From positions 1,450,378 through 1,514,377 of the forward strand of contig NZ_FOSS01000001.1 of NCBI RefSeq assembly GCF_900114355.1: a stretch of DNA of 64,000 bases. Reading direction: 5' to 3'. Under the pieces are notes generated by a model, which was not told the DNA's origin, ran no database searches, and worked only from the letters and a program-made list of their open reading frames with translations. This document shows, in pieces, positions 43,818 through 52,485 of this stretch. The stretch comes from Lysobacter sp. cf310. Its GTDB lineage: Bacteria; Pseudomonadota; Gammaproteobacteria; Xanthomonadales; Xanthomonadaceae. Numbering within the stretch: position 1 is the first letter of the stretch; each line of letters starts with the position of its first letter. The position numbers were made by a program, and so were the translations under genes.

Positions 43818-44525
43818 ATGCGTGTGCTGGTGGTGGAAGACAACCGGAGCCTGGTCGCGAACCTGTTCGAGTACTTCGAGGCGCGCGGCTACACCCTGGA
43901 CGCCGCGCCCGACGGCGCCACCGGCCTGCATCTGGCCGTGACCCAGCGCTACGACGCGATCGTGCTGGATTGGATGCTGCCGCGCCTGGACGGCCACGGC
44001 GTGCTGCGCGGCCTGCGCGATGCCGGCAACGAAGTGCCGGTGCTGATGCTGACCGCGCGCGACGAACTGCCCGACAAGATCGCCGGCTTTCGCGCCGGCG
44101 CCGACGACTACCTGACCAAGCCGTTCGCGCTGCCGGAACTGGAAGTGCGCCTGGAGGCGCTGATCGCGCGCGCGAGCGGACGCGGGCGCAGCCGCGTGCT
44201 GCAGGTCGCCGACCTGCGTTACGACCTGACCACCCTGGAAGTCAGCCGCGGCGGTCGCGCCCTGCACCTGTACCCGGCCTGCCGCAAGCTGCTGGAGGTG
44301 CTGATGCAGTCCAGCCCCGCCGCGGTCACGCGCGAACGCCTGGAGCACGCGCTGTGGGGCGACAGCCCGCCCGACGGCGACATGCTGCGCTCGCATATCT
44401 ACGAACTGCGCCGCAGCGTCGACGGCCCCTATCCGAGCAAGCTGATCCAGACCCTGCCGCGGGTCGGTTACCGCCTGGCCGAAGTCGCCGCGACGGACAT
44501 GATCGAGGGCGCCCATGGCGGCTAA
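43818..44525 (+). CDS. OmpR/PmrA family response regulator
   Basis: A 235-residue regulator. Receiver domain: VVEDNRSL, phospho-acceptor Asp in IVLDWMLPRLDG, MLTARDE, YLTKPF. Winged-helix DNA-binding domain: CRKLLEVLMQSSPAAVTRER, DMLRSHIYELRRSVD, IQTLPRVGYRL. The gene stands divergently to PAP2-eptA, which is the usual PmrA target, so it likely controls lipid A modification (inference). It overlaps the kinase start by 11 bases. Confidence 0.92.
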   Translation: MRVLVVEDNRSLVANLFEYFEARGYTLDAAPDGATGLHLAVTQRYDAIVLDWMLPRLDGHGVLRGLRDAGNEVPVLMLTARDELPDKIAGFRAGADDYLTKPFALPELEVRLEALIARASGRGRSRVLQVADLRYDLTTLEVSRGGRALHLYPACRKLLEVLMQSSPAAVTRERLEHALWGDSPPDGDMLRSHIYELRRSVDGPYPSKLIQTLPRVGYRLAEVAATDMIEGAHGG

Positions 44526-45810
44526 CAAGAGCAGCCTGCGCCGGCGCATCCTGCTGGGCCTGCTCGGCTTCACCGCGCTGCTGTCGGTGGCGGTGATCGC
44601 GCAGGGCATCATCGTCAACGAGCATGTCGAGCGCCTGGTCTGGCAGACCCTGCTGGAATCCGAGCTGGATCATTTCAGCGAGCGCAGCCGGGTCGATCCG
44701 AACTATCACTGGACCGACACCGCCAGCATCAAGCTCTACGACGGCCGCGATCCCAAGCGCATCCCGGCCGAGTTGCGCGGCCTGCCCCCCGGCGTGCACG
44801 ACGACATGCTGGTCGACGGCATCGAGCACGTGGCCCTGGTGCGCGACATCGACGGCCGCCGGATCACTCTGTCGCTGGACATCAGCGACCTGGAAACGCG
44901 CGAGTTCGACATGGCGCTGACCATCGCCGGCGCGGCCATCACCACCTTGCTGTTGCTGTCGCTGCTGATCGCCTTGGGCGTGAACCGGCTGATGCGCCCC
45001 CTCAGTACCCTGGCCGAGCGCATCGCGCGCCTGCGCCCCGACCAGTCCGGCCAGCGCATCGACGTGCCGCACGCGGCCAGCGCCGAACTGGTGGTGATCG
45101 CCGATTCGCTCAACGACTATCTGCAACGCAACGAGCGCTTCGTCGAGCGCGAACGCGCCTTCATCGACAGCGCCAGCCACGAGCTGCGCACGCCGATCGC
45201 GGTGATCGTGGGCGCGACCGAACTCGCCCTGGATCAGCCCGACCTGCCCGCGCCGGTGCGCCATCAGCTCGGCCGCATCCGCCGCACCTCGCAGGACGTG
45301 GAGCGGCTGATCTCGTTGCTGTTGGCATTGGCCAAGGATCCGGCGCGCCTGGCCAGCGCCGGCGACCGCGTCGCCCTGGATCAGCTGCTGCCGGAGATCG
45401 TCGAGGACCACCGCCAGCTCACCCGCGACAAGGACCTGCGCCTGACCCTGGCGCCGTTGCCGGCCAGCGCGATCGTCGCCCCGTTGCCGATCGTGCAGGC
45501 CGCGATCGGCAACTTGCTGCGCAACGCGATCGAACACAGCGACCGCGGCGAAATCGTGATCCGGTTGCAGGCGCCGGCCACGGTCACCATCGACGACCCT
45601 GGCCACGGCATGACGCCGGAAGAGATCAGCGCGATCTACGCGCGCATCGCCCGCGGCGGCGGCGACCGCGACGGCGGCGGCATCGGCCTGGACCTGATCT
45701 CGCGCCTGTGCGAACACCTGGGCTGGACCCTGAGTTTCGAGTCCGACGTCGGCCGCGGCACCCGCACCACCCTGGTCCTGAGCGGACAGGACGACGCGCC
45801 GCCGGCCTGA
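44515..45810 (+). CDS. Sensor histidine kinase (PmrB/PhoQ-like)
   Basis: A 431-residue membrane kinase: transmembrane segment 1 (ILLGLLGFTALLSVAVIAQG), a ~120-residue periplasmic domain, transmembrane segment 2 (ALTIAGAAITTLLLLSLLIAL) and a HAMP linker. HisKA has ASHELRTPIAVI (~residue 220). HATPase has the N box (AIGNLLRNAIEHS), G1 (TIDDPGHGMT) and G2 (GGGIGLDLI). The periplasmic domain has acidic residues near both ends, as in cation/peptide sensors, but no ExxE iron motif was identified. Pairs with the overlapping regulator. Confidence 0.92.
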   Translation: MAANKSSLRRRILLGLLGFTALLSVAVIAQGIIVNEHVERLVWQTLLESELDHFSERSRVDPNYHWTDTASIKLYDGRDPKRIPAELRGLPPGVHDDMLVDGIEHVALVRDIDGRRITLSLDISDLETREFDMALTIAGAAITTLLLLSLLIALGVNRLMRPLSTLAERIARLRPDQSGQRIDVPHAASAELVVIADSLNDYLQRNERFVERERAFIDSASHELRTPIAVIVGATELALDQPDLPAPVRHQLGRIRRTSQDVERLISLLLALAKDPARLASAGDRVALDQLLPEIVEDHRQLTRDKDLRLTLAPLPASAIVAPLPIVQAAIGNLLRNAIEHSDRGEIVIRLQAPATVTIDDPGHGMTPEEISAIYARIARGGGDRDGGGIGLDLISRLCEHLGWTLSFESDVGRGTRTTLVLSGQDDAPPA

Positions 45811-45825
45811 GCGACGCGATGCGCG

Positions 45826-46230
45826 TCAGCGCGTCTGCGGCGTGATCGGGCGCACCATGCGCGCGAGCAGGTGATCGAGGATGCCCTCGGGATGCAGGCA
45901 ACGCCCGGTGTGCACGGGCGACATCTGGATGATGGAGCTGCGCCGCGCGGTCAGCCAGTGGAAACGCGCGCGCGCAGGCAGTTCGCCGATCGGCCCGGAG
46001 CCCGGACCGCCGCGGCAGATGCGTTCGATCGCCGCCAGGTGCGCGCGCAAGGACTCCAGATCCAGGTTCGGGTCCAGCGCCAGCACGCGCGCTGCGTCCA
46101 GTTCGATGCCGGCTTGCAGCAGGCCGGCGCTCGGGCACGACACCAGCACGCCGGCATTGACGAACTCGCCGCGCTCCACCCGCGGCACCACCCGCACTAC
46201 CGCGTAGTCATAGGTAGCGCGATTGGGCAC
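45826..46230 (-). CDS. DUF3037 domain-containing protein
   Basis: A 134-residue protein. GTG at 46230 starts (M)PNRATYDYAVVRVVPRVE, the typical DUF3037 N-terminus; the upstream frame extension is only overlap with the HipA-like gene. It has GEFVNAGVLVSCP and ends near RMVRPITPQTR. DUF3037 genes are nearly always next to HipA-like kinases, so the product is probably a partner or antidote-like companion. The start lies 23 bases inside the kinase gene, indicating coupled translation. Confidence 0.85.
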   Translation of the reverse strand: MPNRATYDYAVVRVVPRVERGEFVNAGVLVSCPSAGLLQAGIELDAARVLALDPNLDLESLRAHLAAIERICRGGPGSGPIGELPARARFHWLTARRSSIIQMSPVHTGRCLHPEGILDHLLARMVRPITPQTR

Positions 46231-46984
46231 GGACGGCCTCCTCGACGAAACCGGCGCGTTCGGCGACCCGGCGCTGGAGATAGTCGGCGTAGCCGCGACG
46301 CAGGGCGCCGGCATCGGCGAAACCGGGTTCGTCGCCGAGCCAGGCATCGGGCAGCAAGCCGACCACGCGTTCGATCAGCGCGGGCGTGAGCTGCGGCGCG
46401 AGCTCGACATCGGCGGCGCGCAGCTCGCGCGCCAAGGGCAGCAGCACATGGTCCTGGACCTGCGCGAAGACGCCGGCGCTGGCGCGTTGGGCGCTGTCCC
46501 AATCGTGATGGAAGTACAGCGCGGCGCCGTGGTCGATCAGGTGCAGGCGGCGATGCCAGATCAGCAGATTGGTGTTGCGCGCGGTGCGGTCGACGTTGCT
46601 CAGATAGGCGTCGAACCAGACCACGCGCGAGGCCAGCGCCGCGTCGGGCTGGTCCACCAAGGGGTCGTAGTTGACCGCGCCGGGCAGATAGTCGAGCGCC
46701 AGGTTGAGGCCGGCGCTCTCGCGGATCAGGTGCTGGATCTCGGGATCGGGCTCGGTGCGCGCGAGTTCCGGGTCGAGCTCGGCCAGCACGATCTCCGGCA
46801 TCGGCAGGCCCAGGGCGCGCGCGAGCTCGCCGCCGATCAGCTCGGCGATCAAGGCCTTGCGGCCCTGGCCGGCGCCGCGGAACTTGAGCACGTACAGGCC
46901 GTCGTCGTCGCCTTCGACCACGGCCGGCAGCGAACCGCCTTCGCGCAGCGGCGTGACATAGCGGGTGGCGGCAACGGTTCTCAA
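46208..46984 (-). CDS. HipA-like Ser/Thr kinase (DUF3037-associated)
   Basis: A 258-residue protein kinase-fold protein, shorter than HipA (~440). It has a nucleotide-binding GGSLPAVVEGDDDGLYVLKF (Lys), a catalytic segment VVWFDAYLSNVDRTARNTNLL (Asp/Asn) and a metal-binding LIDHGAALYFH. TTG at 46984 gives RTVAATRYVTPLREGG, the family N-terminus; GTG 47032 is an alternative. The pair with DUF3037 recalls a toxin-antitoxin or modifying system, but no HipB-type antitoxin is present. Confidence 0.82.
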   Translation of the reverse strand: MRTVAATRYVTPLREGGSLPAVVEGDDDGLYVLKFRGAGQGRKALIAELIGGELARALGLPMPEIVLAELDPELARTEPDPEIQHLIRESAGLNLALDYLPGAVNYDPLVDQPDAALASRVVWFDAYLSNVDRTARNTNLLIWHRRLHLIDHGAALYFHHDWDSAQRASAGVFAQVQDHVLLPLARELRAADVELAPQLTPALIERVVGLLPDAWLGDEPGFADAGALRRGYADYLQRRVAERAGFVEEAVRAQSRYL

Positions 46985-47082
46985 GGTCGCGTGGCGGTCG
47001 CTCGGCCGCGGGCGGCGGCGTGGGCCGCCCACATTAGGTGGCGCGCGCGGAAAATCAAAGCGCCGTGCGCGCCAGCCGCCGC

Positions 47083-47772
47083 TCAGGCCGCGTCGCGCAG
47101 CCCGCGCGCCGCGACCAGGCCCTCGACCAGCGCATCCACGCGCGCCTCGGCGTCGGCGATCGACGCGGCCAGGCGCGCGTCGGCGAACTCGTCGTATTCG
47201 ATCGCCACCCCGTGCGCATCGACGATGCCCAGATAACCGAACGCGGTGCGCACGCTGGCCTCGCCGTGGTTGAGATGGCCCAGGCGCTCGCCGTCGTAAC
47301 CGTAGTCGCCGCGCGAACCCAGCAGCACCAGGGTCTTGCCGGACTCGGCCAGCAGTGGCCAGTAGGGCTCGGCGCCGCGGCTGCGGTCGAAGCCGAAGGT
47401 GCGGCCGACCCGCACCACGTTGTCGATGTAGGCCTTGAACTGGGCCGGGACGTTGAAGTTGTACATGGGCAGGCCGACCGCGATCACGTCGGCGGCGATC
47501 AGTTCGTCGACCAGGGCGTCGCTCTCGGCCAGGGTCTCGTGCATCCACGGCTCGCGCTTGGCGGCGGGCGTGAACGCGGCATGGATCCAGGCCCCGCTCA
47601 CCGGCGCCGGCGGCGACTGGCCGACGTCGCGGTAGACCACCGGATCCTGCGGTCGCAGCGCCTGCCAGCGCCGCACGAAGCGCGCGCTGAGGCGGCGCGT
47701 GTGCGAACCGTGGGCGTGGCGGTCGGAACCGTGGGGGCGGGCACTGGCATCGAGGTGGAGCAATCGGGTCAT
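47083..47772 (-). CDS. azoR: FMN-dependent NADH:quinone/azo reductase
   Basis: A 229-residue flavodoxin-fold enzyme of the AzoR family. It has TRLLHLDASARPHGSDRHAH at the N-terminus (FMN phosphate loop), PMYNFNVPAQFKAYIDNVVR (FMN ring binding) and LGSRGDYGYD. Reduces quinones and azo compounds with NADH in the cytoplasm. ATG 47772 was preferred. It is divergent from a LysR gene with a 14-base palindrome between, so probably under its control. Confidence 0.9.
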   Translation of the reverse strand: MTRLLHLDASARPHGSDRHAHGSHTRRLSARFVRRWQALRPQDPVVYRDVGQSPPAPVSGAWIHAAFTPAAKREPWMHETLAESDALVDELIAADVIAVGLPMYNFNVPAQFKAYIDNVVRVGRTFGFDRSRGAEPYWPLLAESGKTLVLLGSRGDYGYDGERLGHLNHGEASVRTAFGYLGIVDAHGVAIEYDEFADARLAASIADAEARVDALVEGLVAARGLRDAA

Positions 47773-47812
47773 GGCGGTGGTCTCGGTAGGGGCGCCGGAA
47801 TGCATGAGCCAA

Positions 47813-47826
47813 CCTCACTAGTGAGG
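47813..47826. promoter_or_regulatory. Perfect 14-base palindrome in the azoR-lysR spacer
   Basis: CCTCACTAGTGAGG lies 40 bases upstream of the azoR start and ~94 bases upstream of the LysR start. It is a good operator candidate for the divergent pair. Confidence 0.65.
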
Positions 47827-47919
47827 AGTGCACTTCGCAGCTTAGGAGTCCATTTGACGCGCTATACCTACGGGCGACAAACTCCGATTCCTCAGGTATC
47901 AGATGAATTTTTCGCATCC

Positions 47920-48816
47920 ATGAACCCGCGTCGCCTGCCCCCGCTGGGCGCCCTGCGCGCATTCGAGGCCGCCGCGCGCCTGGCCAGCTTCAAGCGTGCC
48001 GCCGACGAGCTCGCGGTCACCCCGACCGCGATCAGCCACCAGATCCGCCTGCTCGAGGAATATCTGGGCGTGCGCCTGTTCGAACGCCGCACGCGCCAGG
48101 TCGCGCTGACCGCCGATGCCCTGCGCCTGTACCCGGTGCTGCGCGAAGGCTTCGACGCCTTCGCGGCCGCGATCGCGGCGATCGCCGCGCGCCGTACCCG
48201 TCGCGCGATCACTTTGTCGGCGACGGTGTCGTTCACCGCCAAGTGGCTGGTGCCGCGCGTGGCCGCGTTTCGCGCGGCCTATCCGGAATTCGATCTGCGC
48301 CTGCACGCCTCTGACGACCCGGTCGACCTGCTGGCCGGCGTCGCCGACGCGGCGATCCGCTACGGCCAGGGCCCCTACCCCGGCCTGATCTGTCTGCCGC
48401 TGATCGAGGACCGCTTCGCGCCGGTGTGCAGCCCGCGACTAGGGCTGCACGCACCCGAGGACCTGCGCGCCCTGCCCCTGCTGCACGTGGAATGGCGTCA
48501 CCCCGCCGCGCGCACACCGAGCTGGCGCGGCTGGTGCGAACGCGCGGGCCTGCAAGGCGTCGCGGTCGACGCCGGCCTGCGCTACACCGACGACAGCCAC
48601 GCCATCCAGGCCGCGATCGCCGGCCAGGGCGTGGCCCTGCTGAGCCTGTCCCTGGTCGCCGACGACCTGGCCAGCGGCCTGCTGGTGCAGCCGTTCGGCC
48701 CCACGCTGGAAGGCTATCGCCACAACCTGGTCTACGCCGACAACGGGCCGCCGAGCGCCGAGGTCGCGGCGCTGCGCGACTGGCTGCTCGCCCAGATCGC
48801 GGGCGAGCCCGGCTAG
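47920..48816 (+). CDS. LysR family regulator (GcvA-like)
   Basis: A 298-residue LysR protein. N-terminal HTH: LRAFEAAARLASFKRAADEL, TPTAISHQIRLLEEYLGVRL. The substrate domain resembles GcvA (FTAKWLVPRVAAFRAAYPEF, DAAIRYGQGPYPGL, QAAIAGQGVALL). ATG 47920 is the standard N-terminus; the long in-frame extension upstream would enter azoR. Probably controls divergent azoR. The stop overlaps the convergent tautomerase stop within CTAG. Confidence 0.93.
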   Translation: MNPRRLPPLGALRAFEAAARLASFKRAADELAVTPTAISHQIRLLEEYLGVRLFERRTRQVALTADALRLYPVLREGFDAFAAAIAAIAARRTRRAITLSATVSFTAKWLVPRVAAFRAAYPEFDLRLHASDDPVDLLAGVADAAIRYGQGPYPGLICLPLIEDRFAPVCSPRLGLHAPEDLRALPLLHVEWRHPAARTPSWRGWCERAGLQGVAVDAGLRYTDDSHAIQAAIAGQGVALLSLSLVADDLASGLLVQPFGPTLEGYRHNLVYADNGPPSAEVAALRDWLLAQIAGEPG

Positions 48817-49211
48817 CGCGCGCTCAGCTGGTAGCGCCGCTCCTGGGTCAGGCCGCCGTAGCCGTAGGCGGCGGCGCGGGCGTCGATCACGTGGATGTAG
48901 GAGGTCGGGTGCAGGTTGCCGATCAACGCCTCCATGCGCGCATAGACCTGCGCCAGGTAGCGCGCCTTCTCGGCCTTGGTGTTGGTCTCGTCGGTGATGC
49001 TGATGTCCAGCTGGAACGCGTTGCGGCCCGAGTCGCTGAGCGGATGGCCGTCGATGATCCATTGCGCGGGATCGAGGTACTGCAGGGTCAGCGCGATCAA
49101 TTCGCGCGGCTTGCCCAGCACCTCGACGGTGAGGTCGGCGATGGCGGCCGCGACCGAGCGGGTGAGCGCGGCGTCGGGCTGTCCGGAAATCATCAGGGCG
49201 ATGTGCGGCAT
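48813..49211 (-). CDS. Tautomerase/MIF-superfamily protein (4-oxalocrotonate tautomerase-like)
   Basis: A 132-residue protein with Pro directly after the initiator Met (MPHIALMISGQPD), the catalytic N-terminal proline of the superfamily. Further family-like segments are LGKPRELIALTLQYL and YGYGGLTQERRY. ATG 49211 was chosen because only this start exposes the proline. Larger than classical 62-residue 4-OT; closer to the ~130-residue trimeric members. It is divergent from a LysR gene with a LysR-type box in the spacer. Confidence 0.82.
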   Translation of the reverse strand: MPHIALMISGQPDAALTRSVAAAIADLTVEVLGKPRELIALTLQYLDPAQWIIDGHPLSDSGRNAFQLDISITDETNTKAEKARYLAQVYARMEALIGNLHPTSYIHVIDARAAAYGYGGLTQERRYQLSAR

Positions 49212-49290
49212 GAGCTTGTTCCTGTGGCGGTGTGGGATCACACTAACGCCGCCGCTACTACCGGAATAGCGGGATTATTGGATGGCTTCC

Positions 49291-49305
49291 ATCGGTTATT
49301 CCGAT
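49291..49305. promoter_or_regulatory. LysR box in the tautomerase-lysR spacer
   Basis: ATCGG-ttatt-CCGAT is a perfect inverted repeat with the LysR T-N11-A form, 33 bases upstream of the LysR start. A second inverted pair CGGAAT (49262-49267)/ATTCCG (49298-49303) overlaps it. Confidence 0.7.
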
Positions 49306-49337
49306 AGAAGCAGACGTCTCGCTCGGAGCCGCCGCAC

Positions 49338-50189
49338 ATGCGCAGTCTGGACCTGGAACAGCTCCGCTCCTTCGTCGCCGTGGTCGACGCGCGCAGCATT
49401 TCCGGCGGCGCCGCGGTGGTGTTCCGCTCGCAATCGGCGATCAGCGAGCAGTTGCAGAAACTCGAGGCGGTGGCGGGGGCGCCCTTGCTGCTGCGCTCGC
49501 GCACCGGCGTGCGAACCACGCCGGCCGGCGAGCGCCTGCTCGCGCACGCGCGCCAGTTGCTGGCGATAGGCGAGCTGGCCCTGCGCGACGTGCAGGAACA
49601 GGCGCCCGCCACGCAGGTGCGTCTGGCGATCAGCGACTACTTCCGCCCCGCCGAGGTCGCCGCGCTGCTGCGCCACGTCGCACGCGCCTGTCCGCAGCTG
49701 CGCCTGCAGGTGACGGTGGGCCAGAGCGCGGCCCTGGTCGAAGGCCATGCGCGGCGCGACTACGATCTGGCGCTGGTGATGGAGATCAAGCCCGGCCGCG
49801 CCGGCGGCCGCGCGCTGCGCCGCGAAGCGCTGTCCTGGCTGGCGGCGCCGCATTTCCGGCCGCGCCCGGGCGAGCCGCTGGCGCTGGTGCTGTTGCCGGA
49901 CAGCTGCGCCGTGCATCGCAGCGCGGTGCGCGCGCTCGAGCAGCGCGGCATCGCCCACACCGTCGCGCACACCTGCAGCGGCGTGGCCGGCCTGCAGTCG
50001 GCGATCGCGGCCGGGTTGGGCGTGGGCTGCCTCAACGCCTCGGCCATCGTCGACGGCCTGGTGCCGGCGCCACGCGCGCTGCGTCTGCCGGCCCTGCCGC
50101 CGGTCGCGTTCCGCCTGCTGGCGCCGCCGCGCGGCGCGCCGGCCGCCCTGCTCGAAGCCGACGCGGTGCTGCGCGCCCACTTCCGCTGA
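49338..50189 (+). CDS. LysR family regulator
   Basis: A 283-residue LysR protein: LEQLRSFVAVVDARSISGGA, SQSAISEQLQKLEAVAG, then RLLAHARQLLAIGELAL. The effector domain (VRLAISDYFRPAEVAALLRH, AGLGVGCLNASAI) is compact. Its position divergent from the tautomerase suggests it activates that gene and represses itself through the ATCGG-N5-CCGAT box. Confidence 0.92.
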   Translation: MRSLDLEQLRSFVAVVDARSISGGAAVVFRSQSAISEQLQKLEAVAGAPLLLRSRTGVRTTPAGERLLAHARQLLAIGELALRDVQEQAPATQVRLAISDYFRPAEVAALLRHVARACPQLRLQVTVGQSAALVEGHARRDYDLALVMEIKPGRAGGRALRREALSWLAAPHFRPRPGEPLALVLLPDSCAVHRSAVRALEQRGIAHTVAHTCSGVAGLQSAIAAGLGVGCLNASAIVDGLVPAPRALRLPALPPVAFRLLAPPRGAPAALLEADAVLRAHFR

Positions 50190-50277
50190 GCACGGCGGGT
50201 GCGGCGTTTTGCCGCATCGGCAGCGCGAGGCGCGCTGCCTAGCATGGTCGGTTTCCGCGCTTCAGGAACGCCACCGC

Positions 50278-52320
50278 ATGCCTCGCGTCGCCCGCCCAGC
50301 CCTGCTCGCCTTCGCGATCGTCCTCGCCCTGCCCGCCCATGCCGAGGACGGCGATGCGCCGACCCTGCCCCGGGTCGAAGTGCATGGCGTGGCCGCGCGG
50401 CCGGACACGGTGGACGACATCGAACGCGCCCGACGCCGGCTGGACGAGCGCCCCGGCGCGACCGCGCTGGTCGATGCCGAGCGCTATCGCGAAGGCCGCG
50501 TCGGCACCCTCAGCGATGCGCTGTCCTACGCGCCCGGCGTGTTCGTGCAACCGCGCTTCGGCGCCGACGAGGCGCGGCTGTCGATCCGCGGTTCCGGCCT
50601 GCAGCGCACCTTCCACGGCCGCGGCCTGGAACTGCTGCAGGACGGCAGCCCGCTCAACCTCGCCGATGGCGGCTACGACTTCCAGGCGGTGGAGCCGCTG
50701 TCGGCGCGCTACATCGAGATCCATCGCGGCGCCAACGCGCTCGAGTACGGCGCGGCGACGTTAGGCGGCGCGATCGACTTCGTCTCGCCCACAGGCTATG
50801 ACGCGCCGCCGATCGTGCTGCGCGCCGAGACCGGCAGCGACGGCTATCGCCGCGGCCAGGTCGCGGCAGCCGGCGTATCCGGACGCGCCGACGGCTATCT
50901 CAGCCTCAGCGGCGTGCATCAGGACGGCTATCGCGATCACGCCGCGCAGGAGAACTACCGACTGTTCGGCAACGCCGGCTGGCGCTTCAGCGACCGCTTG
51001 GACGCCCGCGTCTACCTCACCCACGTCGACACGCGCTCGCAACTGCCGGGCAACCTGACCCTGGCCGAAGCGCGCCGCGATCCGCGACTGGCCGCGCCCG
51101 GCAACCTCGCCCTGGACCAGCGCCGCGACTATCGCCTGGACCGCCTGGGCGCGCGTCTGGCCTGGACGCCGTCGCCGGGCCGCAGCCTCACCGTGTCGGC
51201 TTACTACGCCGACAAGGCGCTGGACCATCCGATCTTCCAGGTCTTGCGCCAGGACTCGCAGGACTACGGCCTGGACCTGCGCTGGCGCGCCGAAGGCGAG
51301 CTCGCGGGGCGTCGCAACCTGTTCGTGGCCGGCTTGGGTTGGGCCCAGGGCGATACCGACGACGACCGCTATTTCAATCTCGGCGGCCAACCAGGCGCGC
51401 GCAGCAATCGCTTCGACCAGCGCGCCCGCAATCGTCGGCTCTACCTCGAAAACCAGACTTGGCTGGATCCGCGCTGGGTGCTGGCGCTGGGCGCACAGGC
51501 GATGGACGCGCAACGGCGTTCGCGCGACCGCTACATCACCGGCGGTCGCGACGAGAGTTTCGACGTCGACTACGACGGCGTCAGCCCCAAGCTGGGCCTG
51601 CGCTATCTGATCGACGAGCGCGCCCAGATCTACGCCAACCTCAGCCGCAGCGTGGAGGCGCCCAGCTTCGGCGAGCTCACCGGCGGCCCGGGCGTGAGCC
51701 AGGTCGATCGCCAACGCGCGAGCTCGGCGGAAATCGGCCTGCGCCTGCAGCGCGACGCGCTGTCGCTGGACGCGGCGCTGTATCGCGCCCGCGTCGACGG
51801 CGAGCTGTTGTCCTTGAACGACGAGGCCGGCAATCCGCTGGGCACGATCAACGCCGACCGCACTGTGCATCGGGGCCTGGAACTGGGCCTGGGCTGGCGC
51901 CTGCATCCGGCCTGGCTGCTGTCGGCCAACTACCTCTACAACGATTTCCGTTTCGACGCCGATCCGGTTTACGGCAACAGCCGCCTGGCCGGAATTCCGC
52001 GCCAACAGCTGCGCACGCAACTGCGCTGGTCCACCGACGAACGCCTGTATCTCGAACCCAACCTGGAATGGGTGCCGCAGGGCGCCTACGTCGATCACGC
52101 CAACAGCTATCGCGCGCCCGGTTACACCCTGCTGGGTCTGCGCGTCGGCGGCCAGATCGACGGCGCCTGGCGTTGGTTCCTCGACGCCCGCAACCTGCAG
52201 GACCGGCGCTGGATCGCCAGCACCAACGTGATCGCCGACGCGCGCGGCCAGGACGGACGCAACTTCCTGCCGGGCGACGGCCGCTCGTTCTACGTCGGCC
52301 TGGAATGGCGCCCGCAATGA
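50278..52320 (+). CDS. TonB-dependent receptor (probable copper acquisition)
   Basis: A 680-residue outer-membrane receptor. The signal peptide PALLAFAIVLALPAHA is followed by a TonB-box region LPRVEVHGVA, a plug (TLSDALSYAPGVFVQPRFGA, EIHRGANALEYGAATLGGAI) and a barrel ending YVGLEWRPQ. ATG 50278 was chosen for the signal peptide. The next two genes encode a microprotein and a PCuAC copper chaperone, so copper or a copper-chelate is the likely ligand (OprC/NosA-like by context; the barrel itself does not prove it). Confidence 0.88.
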   Translation: MPRVARPALLAFAIVLALPAHAEDGDAPTLPRVEVHGVAARPDTVDDIERARRRLDERPGATALVDAERYREGRVGTLSDALSYAPGVFVQPRFGADEARLSIRGSGLQRTFHGRGLELLQDGSPLNLADGGYDFQAVEPLSARYIEIHRGANALEYGAATLGGAIDFVSPTGYDAPPIVLRAETGSDGYRRGQVAAAGVSGRADGYLSLSGVHQDGYRDHAAQENYRLFGNAGWRFSDRLDARVYLTHVDTRSQLPGNLTLAEARRDPRLAAPGNLALDQRRDYRLDRLGARLAWTPSPGRSLTVSAYYADKALDHPIFQVLRQDSQDYGLDLRWRAEGELAGRRNLFVAGLGWAQGDTDDDRYFNLGGQPGARSNRFDQRARNRRLYLENQTWLDPRWVLALGAQAMDAQRRSRDRYITGGRDESFDVDYDGVSPKLGLRYLIDERAQIYANLSRSVEAPSFGELTGGPGVSQVDRQRASSAEIGLRLQRDALSLDAALYRARVDGELLSLNDEAGNPLGTINADRTVHRGLELGLGWRLHPAWLLSANYLYNDFRFDADPVYGNSRLAGIPRQQLRTQLRWSTDERLYLEPNLEWVPQGAYVDHANSYRAPGYTLLGLRVGGQIDGAWRWFLDARNLQDRRWIASTNVIADARGQDGRNFLPGDGRSFYVGLEWRPQ

Positions 52321-52350
52321 TGGGCCACTCGACTACCTCGGGAGAATCGC

Positions 52351-52485
52351 ATGCACGCACTGCTCGCCTTCGTCGGCGCCTGGTTGATTCTGTGGGGCGC
52401 CTTGCTGGCGCTGTTGATCGCACGCGGCCGCGACGGCACCGCGCGCACGCTGACCTTGCTGGACCGGATCGAGGTGGCCTTGTGA
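52351..52485 (+). CDS. 44-residue single-span membrane protein
   Basis: Too short for a usual ORF scan. ATG 52351 has GGGAGA 5 bases upstream. The peptide is MHALLAFVGAWLILWGALLA followed by LLIARGRDGTARTLTLLDRI and VAL: one hydrophobic span and an amphipathic tail. Its stop overlaps the GTG of the PCuAC gene (TTGTGA), so it is translated in the same operon. Function unknown; it may help assemble or anchor the copper proteins. Confidence 0.7.
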   Translation: MHALLAFVGAWLILWGALLALLIARGRDGTARTLTLLDRIEVAL

